From positions 496,001 to 560,000 of the forward strand of contig NZ_OY771430.1 in NCBI RefSeq assembly GCF_963674565.1: 64,000 bases of DNA, read 5' to 3'. This document shows positions 27,110 through 37,400 of the stretch, in pieces (position 1 is the first letter of the stretch; each line of letters opens with the position of its first letter). The translations under genes and the position numbers were made by a program. Source of the stretch: an uncultured Carboxylicivirga sp. (GTDB taxonomy: Bacteria; Bacteroidota; Bacteroidia; Bacteroidales; Marinilabiliaceae). The notes beneath the pieces were generated by a model that worked only from the letters and a program-made list of their open reading frames with translations, was not told where the DNA came from and searched no databases.

Positions 27110-28261
27110 ATGAAATCAAAAAAAACACGTCTATATATATCAAGTCCTCATATGTCAGGGGATGAACAAAAGTACATACAAGAGGCTTTTGATCAGAACT
27201 GGATAGCACCGTTAGGTCCTAATGTGGATGCTTTTGAATCAGCTATTGCTGGCTATTGTAATGTTAATCATGTAGCAGCTTTAAGTTCAGGGACAGCTTC
27301 TATTCATCTGGCTTTAGTTCTTTTAGGTGTGCAAAAGGAAGATGAAGTACTAGTCTCTACTTTTACTTTTTCAGCTTCGGTTAATCCTATTGTTTATCAG
27401 GGAGCTAAGCCTGTTTTTATTGATAGTGAACCGGAAACCTGGAATATGGATCCGATTCTATTAAAGCAGGCTCTGGAAGAGCGTAAATTGAATGGAAAGC
27501 TGCAGAAAGTTAAGGCTATCATTGTGGTGCATTTATATGGGATGCCGGCTAAAATGGATGAAATTATGGAGATTGCCAGTACCTATGGAATCCCAGTTGT
27601 TGAAGATGCAGCTGAAGCACTAGGTAGTCAATTGAATGGAAAGCCTTTGGGATCAATTGGAGAACTGGGTGTTTTGTCTTTTAATGGGAACAAAATAATT
27701 ACTACTTCCGGTGGAGGGGCTTTGCTTTCCAATAAAAAGGCTTATATTAAAAAGGCCCGGTTTTTAGCTACTCAGGCCAGAGATCAGGCACCTCATTATC
27801 AACATAGCGAAATCGGGTATAATTACCGGATGAGTAATATACTGGCCGGTTTAGGGCGTGGTCAAATGGAAGTTATAGATGAGCGTGTAAAGAAACGGCG
27901 GGAGAATTTTGTGTTCTATTGGGATATTTTTAAAGGAATAAAGGGAGTTTCCTTTCAACCTGAACCAGAAGGATCTTACTCAAACCGTTGGTTAACTACT
28001 ATCATTATTAATCCGGAAGTAACCGGTATTCAACGTTTAATTCTTCAACAAAAACTGGAAGAAGAGAATATAGAAACGCGTCCATTATGGAAGCCCATGC
28101 ATTTACAACCAATATTTAAATGCTATGATGCCTATCTTACCGGTGTTTCAGAAGCCCTTTTTAACAATGGTTTATGTTTACCTTCCGGATCAAATCTGGA
28201 TAAAGAAGATAGGGATAGGATAAAAAAGGCTTTGAGTATGTTTTTTTCATTTATTGATTGA
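27110..28261 (+). CDS. DegT/DnrJ/EryC1 aminotransferase, PglE/EpsN-like
   Basis: The 383-residue PLP enzyme begins YISSPHMSGDEQKYIQEAF and has AALSSGTASIHLAL (cofactor phosphate contacts), VEDAAEALGS with Asp166 binding the pyridine nitrogen, and SFNGNKIITTSGGG with the Schiff-base Lys195. The type is that of enzymes making UDP-4-amino-4,6-dideoxy sugars such as the bacillosamine precursor from the 4-keto product of a CapD/PglF dehydratase (present at 40139-42049). ATG 27110 is preferred to TTG 27092, because the family begins close to the conserved SSPHMSG segment. The PglD acetyltransferase commonly next to it is absent. Confidence 0.8.
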   Translation: MKSKKTRLYISSPHMSGDEQKYIQEAFDQNWIAPLGPNVDAFESAIAGYCNVNHVAALSSGTASIHLALVLLGVQKEDEVLVSTFTFSASVNPIVYQGAKPVFIDSEPETWNMDPILLKQALEERKLNGKLQKVKAIIVVHLYGMPAKMDEIMEIASTYGIPVVEDAAEALGSQLNGKPLGSIGELGVLSFNGNKIITTSGGGALLSNKKAYIKKARFLATQARDQAPHYQHSEIGYNYRMSNILAGLGRGQMEVIDERVKKRRENFVFYWDIFKGIKGVSFQPEPEGSYSNRWLTTIIINPEVTGIQRLILQQKLEEENIETRPLWKPMHLQPIFKCYDAYLTGVSEALFNNGLCLPSGSNLDKEDRDRIKKALSMFFSFID

Positions 28262-28341
28262 TCAAAAAATAAGCATCCCCCGTCATATAAATTGTTCGCC
28301 TTATTATTATACTGTGTATAATCGTATGATTTTCTTAAGGC

Positions 28342-29787
28342 ATGATCATTATGGATATAATATCTATTGAATTTACTTTAATTGTTTTAGGAGCAGTATT
28401 TATTTATTATCTGCTTAATCACAAGTACAGATCTACATTGTTAGTGATGTTAAGTGGAGGGTTTGTAGCCAGTTATAGCTATTTTTTGTTACTTTATGTG
28501 CTTGTTTATGGTTTGGTAAACTATATCATTGGTATTAAGCTAGAGAATGCCAAAAGCAGAAAATGGATATTTCGGACAGGACTGCTGATAAATATAGGAC
28601 AGCTGGTTATTTTAAAATATGCCTCATTTGCTATTGATCCGTTTATTGAATTACTGGATTTTAATTTTACTTTTACTACCTTATCCAATCTCATTATTCC
28701 AATTGGCATCTCCTATTTTACCCTTCAATCCATTGGTTATTTGATTAATATAAAAATGGGTTGGGAAAAGGCGGATAAAAATTTTATTGATTTCTTACTC
28801 TATTTAATCTTTTTTCCTAAGTTTTTATCCGGACCAATTGAGCGTTCCAATCACTTTCTACCACAATTAAAAAAAACAGTTGTTTTTAAGGAAGAAAATA
28901 TAATAGAAGGATTACGGTTAGCCTTGATAGGGGCCTTTAAAAAAGTAGTTATTGCCAATCAATTGGCACCCTTAATAACTGTGGCTTATTCTGATATTTC
29001 CTCCGCAAACGCGACTTTATTAGGAACAGTAATTTTGCTTCAACCTCTCTATTTGTATTTTGATTTTTCAGGTTATACAGATATAGCATTGGGTATTGCC
29101 AGGATGTTTGGAATCAATTTGTTGCCGAATTTTAGCCGTCCGTTTTTTGCAGAAAATGTATCCCTTTTCTGGAGAAAGTTTCATATGTCTTTGTCGTTAT
29201 GGTTTAGTGACTATATATTTAAGCAAACCATGTTTCGAAGACGTAAATGGGGTAATCTCGCACCAATTTATGCTCTGGTTTTAACATGGACCTTATTTGG
29301 CATATGGCATGGTGCCGGATGGAACTTTATGATACTTGGTGTTATTCAGGCTATTGCCATTATCTATGAGTTTTTCACCAAAGGCTGGAGAAAACGTTTT
29401 TTTACAAAATGGCCCGGAAGTTTAAGGATATGGACAGGCCGGAGCTTAACTTATTTATTCTATGCCTTTTCTTTGGTTTTTTTCTTTTCGCCGGATCTTG
29501 GTAAAGCGTTCAGTTTTTTATCAGGCCTGGGAGGGCATTGGGATGCCTTGATATTACCAATTAATCAAAAAGTGGTGTTATTGTTCACCTTACTATTGGT
29601 TATTATTTTTATGACCGGAGAATTATTGGCTAATGATTATCCGGCAATGTTTTCGCGTTATAGTGTAGGATGGCAAAAAAAAGGCACATTATATCGCTCG
29701 CTCAGATGGGGGCTTTATTTTTGGTTAATGGCAGTGATTATTGTTTTTAAGAATGATGTTCAAAGTTTTATCTATTTTCAGTTTTAA
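28342..29787 (+). CDS. MBOAT family O-acyltransferase, copy 2
   Basis: The 481-residue polytopic protein has AlgI-type motifs: IPIGISYFTLQSIGYLINI, SGPIERSNHFLPQ, YFDFSGYTDIALGIARMFG, NFSRPFFAENVSLFWRKFHMSL and LFGIWHGAGWNFM with the probable active-site His323. It overlaps by one base the following SGNH-like gene (TTTTAATGG). It is clearly diverged from copy 1, notably with the standard DFSGY in place of DLGGY. It probably O-acetylates or otherwise acylates the polysaccharide. No carrier gene adjoins it, so acetyl-CoA-type donors are more likely than for copy 1. ATG 28351 is an alternative start. Confidence 0.85.
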   Translation: MIIMDIISIEFTLIVLGAVFIYYLLNHKYRSTLLVMLSGGFVASYSYFLLLYVLVYGLVNYIIGIKLENAKSRKWIFRTGLLINIGQLVILKYASFAIDPFIELLDFNFTFTTLSNLIIPIGISYFTLQSIGYLINIKMGWEKADKNFIDFLLYLIFFPKFLSGPIERSNHFLPQLKKTVVFKEENIIEGLRLALIGAFKKVVIANQLAPLITVAYSDISSANATLLGTVILLQPLYLYFDFSGYTDIALGIARMFGINLLPNFSRPFFAENVSLFWRKFHMSLSLWFSDYIFKQTMFRRRKWGNLAPIYALVLTWTLFGIWHGAGWNFMILGVIQAIAIIYEFFTKGWRKRFFTKWPGSLRIWTGRSLTYLFYAFSLVFFFSPDLGKAFSFLSGLGGHWDALILPINQKVVLLFTLLLVIIFMTGELLANDYPAMFSRYSVGWQKKGTLYRSLRWGLYFWLMAVIIVFKNDVQSFIYFQF

Positions 29788-30701
29788 TGGGCAAATTATA
29801 TTTTAAAATCTTTGTTTTTCTCACTTTATTCTGGTTGTTGGATAAGGCCTTCTATTTAGTTGCCAATCGGTCAGCTGAATCAGAAATTGACAAACGGCTG
29901 GAGATGATTCTTAATGGGAATATGAATAAAGATGTCATCGTTGCTGGTTCATCAAGAGGAGGAAGGGATGTCATTGCCTCTATTATTCAGGATAGCTTAA
30001 CATTGTCTGCTTATAATATCTGTTATCCCGGTTCGGATGTTTCATTCCATTCTTTTCTTTTTGAAGCTCTGTTTAAATTTAATAAAGTTCCTAAATATAC
30101 TATATTGGTTGTTGATGATAACCAGGAACTTATTCCAGAGAGAACGGTGATGTTCCGGAAAGATCGCTTATATCCACTGATAAAATATCCATTTGTCTGG
30201 AAAAAATTGGCAGAGATAGATAATAAGGAAAAAGTTTTTTCCCAATTATTACTCCTGAATAGATTGAATAAATCAAATTTTGATTTGAGGACTAAAAAAT
30301 TTACCCCGCATGATTCATTGTTATCCTGTGGTTCCATGCCAATATCGTGGTATAACAAGGATTGGAATTATCCTTTTATTAATGATGATTCTTATGCATT
30401 TGATCAGGAAAGTGAAGAGTTGGTTAATACCTTTAAAACTATGATTCAGCAAATAAAAGGTTCCGGTACTAAATTAATTATTGTATTCCCTCCAAACTAC
30501 AAACCTCACAGCCCTGCTTTTGAAAAAAGAATAAAAAGCTTATGCGGTAAAGAAGTAGACTATTATGTCTATAATCAAAATGATTCATTGTATTTAAGGG
30601 AAGACAGTTTTTTTGATGAGAGTCATTTGATGCGTCATTCGGCAGAAGTATTCACCCGTGAAATCATTGCCTTTATGAAGCAAAACTATAAGATTGATTA
30701 G
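29787..30701 (+). CDS. Membrane-anchored SGNH-like partner of MBOAT copy 2
   Basis: This 304-residue protein has an N-terminal anchor (LYFKIFVFLTLFWLLDKAFYLV) and SGNH-like blocks: VIVAGSSRGGRD with Ser55 or Ser56 in the nucleophile position, AYNICYPGSDVSFH (glycine block), TKLIIVFPPNY and FFDESHLMRHSAE with Asp277 and His280 in the DxxH motif. The TAATG overlap with the MBOAT gene points to coupled synthesis and a joint complex, as in AlgI/AlgX-J and PatA/PatB. The likely role is the second, periplasmic step of acyl transfer onto the glycan. It is the last + strand gene of this locus; a converging gene follows 43 bases later. Confidence 0.7.
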   Translation: MGKLYFKIFVFLTLFWLLDKAFYLVANRSAESEIDKRLEMILNGNMNKDVIVAGSSRGGRDVIASIIQDSLTLSAYNICYPGSDVSFHSFLFEALFKFNKVPKYTILVVDDNQELIPERTVMFRKDRLYPLIKYPFVWKKLAEIDNKEKVFSQLLLLNRLNKSNFDLRTKKFTPHDSLLSCGSMPISWYNKDWNYPFINDDSYAFDQESEELVNTFKTMIQQIKGSGTKLIIVFPPNYKPHSPAFEKRIKSLCGKEVDYYVYNQNDSLYLREDSFFDESHLMRHSAEVFTREIIAFMKQNYKID

Positions 30702-30744
30702 TTACAAATGAGTTTTAAATGAATTATTACTGGAATATTTAAAT

Positions 30745-31617
30745 TTATTTTATTTCTTCTCCTGTAAGTGAGGTTCCCTGTCCCTTATTCTCTATGATAT
30801 CAATTAGGCGATTAAATAATTTATTAACAGCTATATTTGCAAAGTTTTGATTGGGATGAGAATCATTTGTACTTTGGGCATATTCTTCCTTAAAGTATAA
30901 GCCGCCTTCGGTTTGCAATTGTCTGAAATCCCATAAATAGATATTGTCGCCATTTCTATCCCATTCTTCTTTTACCCAATTGTAAAATTGATTGGCTCGT
31001 TCTGATTCTTCTTCATTTGTTGCATTTTTCACCAATGCTGTTGGTGTCCATAAAACAAATTTGGTTTCAGGGAAGGAAAGTAGTTTTTTCTTTAGAGCCA
31101 GGTATTGTAATTTATAATTACCAATTGTTTTTTCTTCAGAATCAACATTGCTTGAATCAGAATCGGCTTCAATATTACTAACCGGAAAACAGTGTTTAAA
31201 TATAATGACATCATACATGGCACTTAAAGCCTCGAGGGTTGGTTCTTCAAGGTAGTAATCCTCTTCGGCATGTTTCACCCAGATATTATAATAGTCGTAA
31301 GGATAGTTGTTCCATCCATAAGGGGAAGCTTTGGGGAATGTCATTTCTGTAATTTGGTAATTGACTTTTTTTAAGGTATTATAATTATCAAAAAGTCTGG
31401 GTAATTCAGCCTGAATGCCTAAGAATCCGGCAACCTTAGTACTTTTGTTCAGGATACGTTTGGCGATGGCTGAACTTTGTTTTCCGTTCCAGATGACTCG
31501 GCCGGTGCTGTGATGGAGATAAACTATATTAATATTTTTATCTTCAACCTTCGAATCACAAGCTCCTAATACAGTAAGTATCATTAATAAAAAAATAGAT
31601 GATAGTATAATTTTCAT
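30745..31617 (-). CDS. SGNH-like lipoprotein
   Basis: A lipoprotein signal ends in TVLGAC with Cys20 as the lipidated residue. The mature part begins with INIVYLHHSTGRVIW, where Ser of HHSTG (35-39) is in the nucleophile position, and ends with STNDSHPNQNF, a DxxH-like block. The middle has FVLWTPTALV, resembling block III. These point to an SGNH-hydrolase-like fold acting on the periplasmic or outer-membrane surface. It converges with the MBOAT/SGNH operon and diverges from the T9SS-exported SGNH-like gene at 31735. A deacetylase or esterase acting on the same polysaccharide is a reasonable guess, but the substrate is not shown. Confidence 0.6.
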   Translation of the reverse strand: MKIILSSIFLLMILTVLGACDSKVEDKNINIVYLHHSTGRVIWNGKQSSAIAKRILNKSTKVAGFLGIQAELPRLFDNYNTLKKVNYQITEMTFPKASPYGWNNYPYDYYNIWVKHAEEDYYLEEPTLEALSAMYDVIIFKHCFPVSNIEADSDSSNVDSEEKTIGNYKLQYLALKKKLLSFPETKFVLWTPTALVKNATNEEESERANQFYNWVKEEWDRNGDNIYLWDFRQLQTEGGLYFKEEYAQSTNDSHPNQNFANIAVNKLFNRLIDIIENKGQGTSLTGEEIK

Positions 31618-31646
31618 TTTATATTTGTTTTTACCTTGGATTTAAA

Positions 31647-31654
31647 CAAATGTA
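31647..31654 (-). promoter_or_regulatory. Bacteroidota -7 element candidate (TACATTTG)
   Basis: Read on the - strand this is TACATTTG, an exact match to the TAnnTTTG -7 box of Bacteroidota sigma factor ABfr. It lies about 30 bases upstream of the SGNH-like lipoprotein start. A clear TTTG -33 box at the right distance is not seen, so the call is tentative. Confidence 0.35.
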
Positions 31655-31734
31655 TTCAATTGTTGTTTAACTTTCATAAATGAAATTTTATTAATATTTC
31701 TTTTTCTTTTACACCTAAATTAAAATTCACCATA

Positions 31735-32991
31735 ATGAAAAAGTTAGTAATTTCCACTGTTTTTACTGTGTTTCTGGTTGGGCTTAAAGCTCAGATAATT
31801 GCTGATCATACTGTTGTTGATCAATATGATCAGATTCCGGATGAATATCTTAATAAGGTTAAAACCATGTTGGTGGAGATGGCCGGAGAATCGCATTCTT
31901 CAACTTTTAATTATGGATCTAATCTTTTGGAACAGTTTGATTCAAAATTTCAATCTACTTATTTTGGAGGTACACCTCCGGCAGAAACAACAGGATTTCT
32001 TCGAATTGGAAAAATTGACAATGTTGGAGAAGAAACTTACTTTGCAAGTTCTTCAGCTATTGATGGCTATAAGGCTAGGATAGCAAACCAAAATAATACA
32101 GGTAATGTTTTTGATGTGATGGGTTTTGTGTGGTGCTGGGATATGTATTATGATCCAGCGCCGGGAGGTGGCTTGGATCCTGTTTATAATGTTCATTGGG
32201 GAGGAACTATTGAAGGAGGTCCTGAAAGGCCGGAAGGAATCAAGCGCTGGGGCTTGGATTCTGAGGATACTGAATTAACTGGGAATAGTGTAAGTATGGA
32301 TACTTATTTGAATACGGTGCTTGATTATCAGCAATACTGTATTAATAATGGCTGGGGTACTAAGATCATTTTTACTACGGGCCCTGTGGATGACACTTAT
32401 CCTGATTCGGAAGGAAATGAAGACGGGGTGCAGCGTGAAATCAAACACAATTATATTAGGGAGTTTGTGAATAAAGATCCCCAACGTATACTCTTCGATT
32501 ATGCTGATATACTCTGTTGGAATAATGCCGGGGAAAAGTATGAAGGTGTTTGGAATGATGGTGGTACATTGCGTTACCATGCTCATATTCATCCGGATAA
32601 TACAATGGATTATGATGATAATTGGAATGTAATACAAGGAACAGAAGATGGTGATCATATAGGCGAAGTAGGTTCATTACGTATAATGAAAGCCATGTGG
32701 TGGATGCTTGCCAGAATAGCAGGATGGGAAGGTGTACCAACTGATAATGGAAATGTTGATCAAAATACTGTTACCTTAAAAAAAATGAATGACAGGTTTA
32801 TTATAGAACTTAGAAATAATAATGCATACAATCAGTATTCAATATATAACATTAAAGGTAGTCAACTAAAAAATAGTCAAATAAATTCCCAATTAGTGGA
32901 TATTCCAACCGGGAATATGCAGCCAGGAGTATATTTTATCTCTTTATCAGGAGACTCAGAAAACAGAACTTTAAAAGTTGTGATTGATTAA
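31735..32991 (+). CDS. Secreted SGNH-like protein with T9SS sorting tail
   Basis: The 418-residue protein has a signal peptide (MKKLVISTVFTVFLVGLKAQ). Its SGNH-like domain shows MAGESHSSTF with Ser53 or Ser55 as nucleophile candidate, VMGFVWCWDMYY, WGTKIIFTTGPVD and a C-terminal catalytic-like DGDHIGEVGSLRIMKAMWW. After about residue 345 comes a type A T9SS C-terminal domain (FIIELRNNNAYNQYSIYNI...PGVYFISLSG...TLKVVID). It should be exported across the outer membrane and possibly anchored on the surface or released. An esterase or deacetylase acting on the exopolysaccharide is suggested by the neighbours only. Confidence 0.65.
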   Translation: MKKLVISTVFTVFLVGLKAQIIADHTVVDQYDQIPDEYLNKVKTMLVEMAGESHSSTFNYGSNLLEQFDSKFQSTYFGGTPPAETTGFLRIGKIDNVGEETYFASSSAIDGYKARIANQNNTGNVFDVMGFVWCWDMYYDPAPGGGLDPVYNVHWGGTIEGGPERPEGIKRWGLDSEDTELTGNSVSMDTYLNTVLDYQQYCINNGWGTKIIFTTGPVDDTYPDSEGNEDGVQREIKHNYIREFVNKDPQRILFDYADILCWNNAGEKYEGVWNDGGTLRYHAHIHPDNTMDYDDNWNVIQGTEDGDHIGEVGSLRIMKAMWWMLARIAGWEGVPTDNGNVDQNTVTLKKMNDRFIIELRNNNAYNQYSIYNIKGSQLKNSQINSQLVDIPTGNMQPGVYFISLSGDSENRTLKVVID

Positions 32992-33018
32992 AAAGTAATG
33001 TTTTAAGTTTTAATGTTC

Positions 33019-34182
33019 TTAACTCAGTGTTTCTTTTAAGACATTGCAGACATATTCAACCTCATTAATATTCATATCAGGGTAAATGGGTAGTGATAAA
33101 GTTCCCTGCCATATATTTTCTGATACAGGAAAATCACAAGGTTTTAATTGATATTTATTTTGATAGTAAGTCATTCTGTGAAGCGGTTTATAATGAACAG
33201 ATGTGCCAATACCTTTGCTACTTAGAGCTTCAATGCATTCATTCCTGTTTACTTTACATCTATGGTTTAAAGTAATGGTGAATAGGTGCCAGGAATGGTC
33301 TTCAAACTTTACCTTAACCAGAGGCAGGTCAATACAATCTATATTTTTGAGGTTCTCAAAATAAAGTAAAGCAATGGATTGTCTCTTTAGTCTGAGTTCT
33401 TCCGCAACCTCCAGTTGAGCTAAACCAATGGCAGCACTTATATCCGGCATGTTGTATTTAAATCCCGGTGCCACTACATCATATTCCCATGAAGGTTTTT
33501 CAGAAGTAAAACGATCCCAGACATCCCGATTAATTCCATGGAGTCGCATGGTTTTAGCTCGTTGAATAATTTCTTCATTATCGGTAAGTAGCATTCCTCC
33601 TTCACCCGTGGTAATGGTTTTATTGGCATAAAAACTGAAGCAGGTGATATCTCCAAATGTACCAATATATTTTCCCTGCCACTTTGACGGAAAGGCGTGA
33701 GCCGCATCTTCTATAACCTTAATTTGATTTCTTTGACACAAATCAATTATTCCGTTTTTCTGTTCATTAGTCATTTCACAAGCTTGTCCTCCAAAATGTA
33801 CAATAATAAGGTGTTTAACGTCAGGATATTGCAGGATGGCTTGTTCCAAAATTTCAGGGGTAATTAATGAAGTGCCATATTCAACATCCAGAAAAACCGG
33901 ATCGGCTCCCAGATATCGGATCACCTCTGCTGTTGCTGTAAAGGTCATGTCGGGCACAAAAACCTTATCTCCATAAGTAACTCCTAATGCCTCCAGTCCA
34001 AGGTGTAAGGCAGCTGTACAACTGTTCACAGCACAGGCATATTTAGCACCAACATAATTAGCAATCTTTCTTTCAAATTCAAATGTTTTCTCAGCTGTCG
34101 TTAGCCAGCCACTTTCAAGTACATCTGTAACGTATTTTAATTCGTTACCATTACAGGAAATTTTTGAAAACGGTATTTTCAT
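33019..34182 (-). CDS. DegT/DnrJ/EryC1 aminotransferase, PseC/ArnB-like
   Basis: The 387-residue PLP enzyme has VNSCTAALHLGLEALG (phosphate-binding region), IEDAAHAFPSKWQG with Asp159, SFYANKTITTGEGGM with the Schiff-base Lys188, and HSWHLFTITL in the C-terminal domain. This pattern is nearer to PseC/ArnB/WecE-type enzymes than to the PglE-like gene at 27110, so a second amino sugar is probably made. It converges with the SGNH-like gene ending at 32991. The upstream 233 bases contain the terminator of the beta-helix gene. Confidence 0.8.
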   Translation of the reverse strand: MKIPFSKISCNGNELKYVTDVLESGWLTTAEKTFEFERKIANYVGAKYACAVNSCTAALHLGLEALGVTYGDKVFVPDMTFTATAEVIRYLGADPVFLDVEYGTSLITPEILEQAILQYPDVKHLIIVHFGGQACEMTNEQKNGIIDLCQRNQIKVIEDAAHAFPSKWQGKYIGTFGDITCFSFYANKTITTGEGGMLLTDNEEIIQRAKTMRLHGINRDVWDRFTSEKPSWEYDVVAPGFKYNMPDISAAIGLAQLEVAEELRLKRQSIALLYFENLKNIDCIDLPLVKVKFEDHSWHLFTITLNHRCKVNRNECIEALSSKGIGTSVHYKPLHRMTYYQNKYQLKPCDFPVSENIWQGTLSLPIYPDMNINEVEYVCNVLKETLS

Positions 34183-34357
34183 AACATTATGTATAGATAC
34201 TAATTAATAGATTAATTAAACTACTTAAATCTGTTTAAAGTAAACAATCTAAATCAAACAATATTTGTAAATTATTTCTTTTTGACCAACATGAATTATT
34301 TAGCATTAAATAGCTGTAATTTTAATTTTAAAATTCTAACTTTTAATAATATTACAT

Positions 34358-34400
34358 TAAATAATAACCCCTGATTATTAAAATCAGGGGTTATTATTTA
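34358..34400 (-). terminator. Strong stem-loop terminator after the beta-helix gene
   Basis: Arms of 19 bases pair perfectly: 34358-34376 (ending aacccctgatt) and 34382-34400 (starting aatcagggg), with a 5-base loop. The GC core is CCCCTG/CAGGGG inside A/T-rich flanks, so either strand gives a U-rich tail of moderate quality. It lies 16 bases after the stop of the - strand beta-helix gene and separates it from the aminotransferase gene. Confidence 0.7.
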
Positions 34401-34415
34401 ATTTTAAGATTAAAT

Positions 34416-37400
34416 CTACTGATAGAAGCTTTGTTTGGTAACGGTTGTTTCAACGTTGGTATCAGCATCGCTAATCTTAACAGAATAATTACCGGCTGCT
34501 AATTCAGATAAATTAACTACCGCTTTGTTTAAGCCTTTATTAGCCTGATATTCCTCAATCAGAACAGTTCTACCTGTTTCATCTATAACAGATATTGTTA
34601 AAAGGGCTGATTCTGTATAAGTAAATTCAATGGCGAATAAATCCACTGTTGGATTAGGGGAGCTGGAAAGGTATTCAAATTCATATGGTATTTCCTGTTC
34701 TAATTTGCTTACATAACAACTTACAGATGTGATACCATCATATAGGCTGATTCTGTACTCTCCTGCTTCAGCATTCGTTAGGTCTATTTTCGTTTCACTA
34801 TTACCTTTAGTAACTGATTCAGTTATTTTTTTGATCTGCATACCTGTACTATTAAATACTTCAATGGTAACATTTCCTGCATTTGGACAGTAATAGGAGA
34901 CAGTAAATAAATCGTAACTTGATTCAGTAAAATCATTTAATTTTAATACTTCAGTCGGATTTGAATCATTGGTAGAAGTTACCTGACAGCTTGTTTTTGT
35001 ATAATTATCTGATAAATAAATAATATAAACTCCGCTTGGTAATCCACTTATATCGACTGAAGTATGATTATTTTCACCTTCGCTGGCTGAATGAGTTGAA
35101 TTTAAGACCTGTATTCCTTCACTATTTACAACTGATATCTCAATATTTTGATTGTTAGGTGAATAGTAGGTTATGTTTACAAATCCTGAAGTTGGATAAG
35201 CAGTATAGCTTATGATTTCAAGCACCCGGGCTTCTTCTTTGATTACCTGGCAACTTACGGAAGTTGTTTCATCTGTCAATGTTATTGTATATTCACCATT
35301 AGCCAGATTGGTAAGGTCTACTTCAATCTGATTGTTTTCTCCTTCCAAAGCATTATGTGTTAAAGTTAACACTTCATAATTATTGGTGTTTAAAATGCTG
35401 ACGTTTATAATTTGGACTTTAGGAGAATAGTATGAAATATTCACAACATCTGAAGTAGGGTTAGGTGAATAAGAAAGGATCTCCAATGATCTGGTTTCCT
35501 CCTTGTATACCTGACAGCTTACAGAAGTAGATTCATCACTTAGATTTATAGTATAATTTCCAGTCGGCAATCCTGAAAGATCAACTTCAACCTGATTATC
35601 GCCTTGCAAAGCTTCCTGCGTTATGGAATTTACTTCTATATTGCTATTGTTAAGAATGCTGATATTAATGGATTGGTCCCTAGGTGAATAGTATGATACA
35701 TTAGTAATGTCCATTGTAGAGTTCGGAGAATATGAGATTATCTCCAAAGTTCTGATTTTATTTACAATTATTGTTTTTGTTGCTGTAGCTGTATTTCCTG
35801 TATTATCGGTTACTGTTAATTGAACATTAAAGGTTCCATCATTGGAATAGCCATGCGTAGCATTGATTCCCGATCCTGTAGTATTATCTCCAAAGTTCCA
35901 GTTGTAGGATACTATGTTGCCATCATCACTACTTTCACTGGCATCAAATGAGATTTCTTCACCAACATTAACAGAGGTGGCTGAAGTCGAAAATTTGGCA
36001 GTTGGTGCGCCAACTGTATACTCAAAGGCACCAAGATCGGGGGCAGAGTCATTATAAGAAAGTCCAACATTAGTTCCTCCATCAATTAGATCGGATGTAG
36101 GAGCTAAAGCTAAAGCTGTCATATCCGGTAAGGACCCGTCAGCTTTTCTTGGAGCAGTAATATTAGCTACAATTGCTTCGTGATCTACATTATTAAAATC
36201 TTTTTCGTTAATTGTAAAATTGGGATTTGACTTAAAGTGAGGGTAGTTTTCTGACCAAATCCATGAATTATTACTATGGATATAATCCTCTGTCATAAGA
36301 GATATATCATAAGGAATTTTTAAACCTCCAGGGTCATAGCTTGTACTTCCATAAACAAGATTATTTTTATAAATAGAAGTTCTTGGATTAGTTTCAGTGG
36401 CAGCATTTGCACGTATGCCCACACCACATTTGAATATTGTGTTGTTATAAATTAATGCGTTATTTCGTACATATCCACCCGCATCCAATTCGACAATTCC
36501 ACTATTACAATTATATGCTAGACAATTTGAAATTGTTAAGTATGTTACACTTGGGTCATACCAGTGGGCAAATTGACCAGATGCTTTAATTCCATTTCTT
36601 TCAACATCACCACCATCGGTATTAATATATTTATCTCCTGCCATGAACCAACAATTTTTAATTACTCTCTTTCCTTTTAAACCTGTTGGATCTACTCCAT
36701 CATCTGTATAATTCCATGCCCTACATCCTTCCCACAGCATATATCCACCTTCATAAATAATTGTTTTCCATCCATCAGCTGCATTACCAATATTACTTAC
36801 TAATGAGTCACATAAATTATATGCATCACAGTTTATAAATTTGGTTGTATCATGATGATCATATCCCCAATAAGGCTCATCAACAGGGGTATTAGGATCG
36901 GTACCATTATACTCACTCCATACACCACTTGCAATATAAAAACCTCTTTGCCCTATGTCATGCATAACAATATGTTCAAAGGTTAGGTTACATGAATAAG
37001 CAGACGTAATTGCCCCATCAATGACGCTGTCACATTGAAAGACATTTCTAATTTCAAAATCTTTAAAGGTTAAATATTCAGCATATTGTATGCTAATAGC
37101 AGAGTTATATTTGCCTCCAAATGGATTATCAGGTATAGAATCACAGTGATATGAGCAATCTAAGATAGCCCATTCACCGGGGTAACTCATATAAACTATT
37201 GGATTCTCAGCTGTTCCGCTTGATCCCAATGGTCCTCCATATGCTTCAGGGTTAATATTGTTAACCTCTATCGAATGATATACTCCTCCTCTAAAAAAAA
37301 CTGTATCCCCTGGCTGTGCCATTTTAAATCCCTTTTGCCAAGTGGCAAAAGGCTGATCAATTGTCCCCGGATTGGAATCACTACCATTGGTTGCGACATA

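Noticed and set aside
32275..32740. Two overlapping - strand open frames (127 and 94 codons) opposite the T9SS SGNH-like gene
   Set aside because: They lie antisense to a well-supported secreted protein and have Ile/His/Tyr-rich shadow composition.
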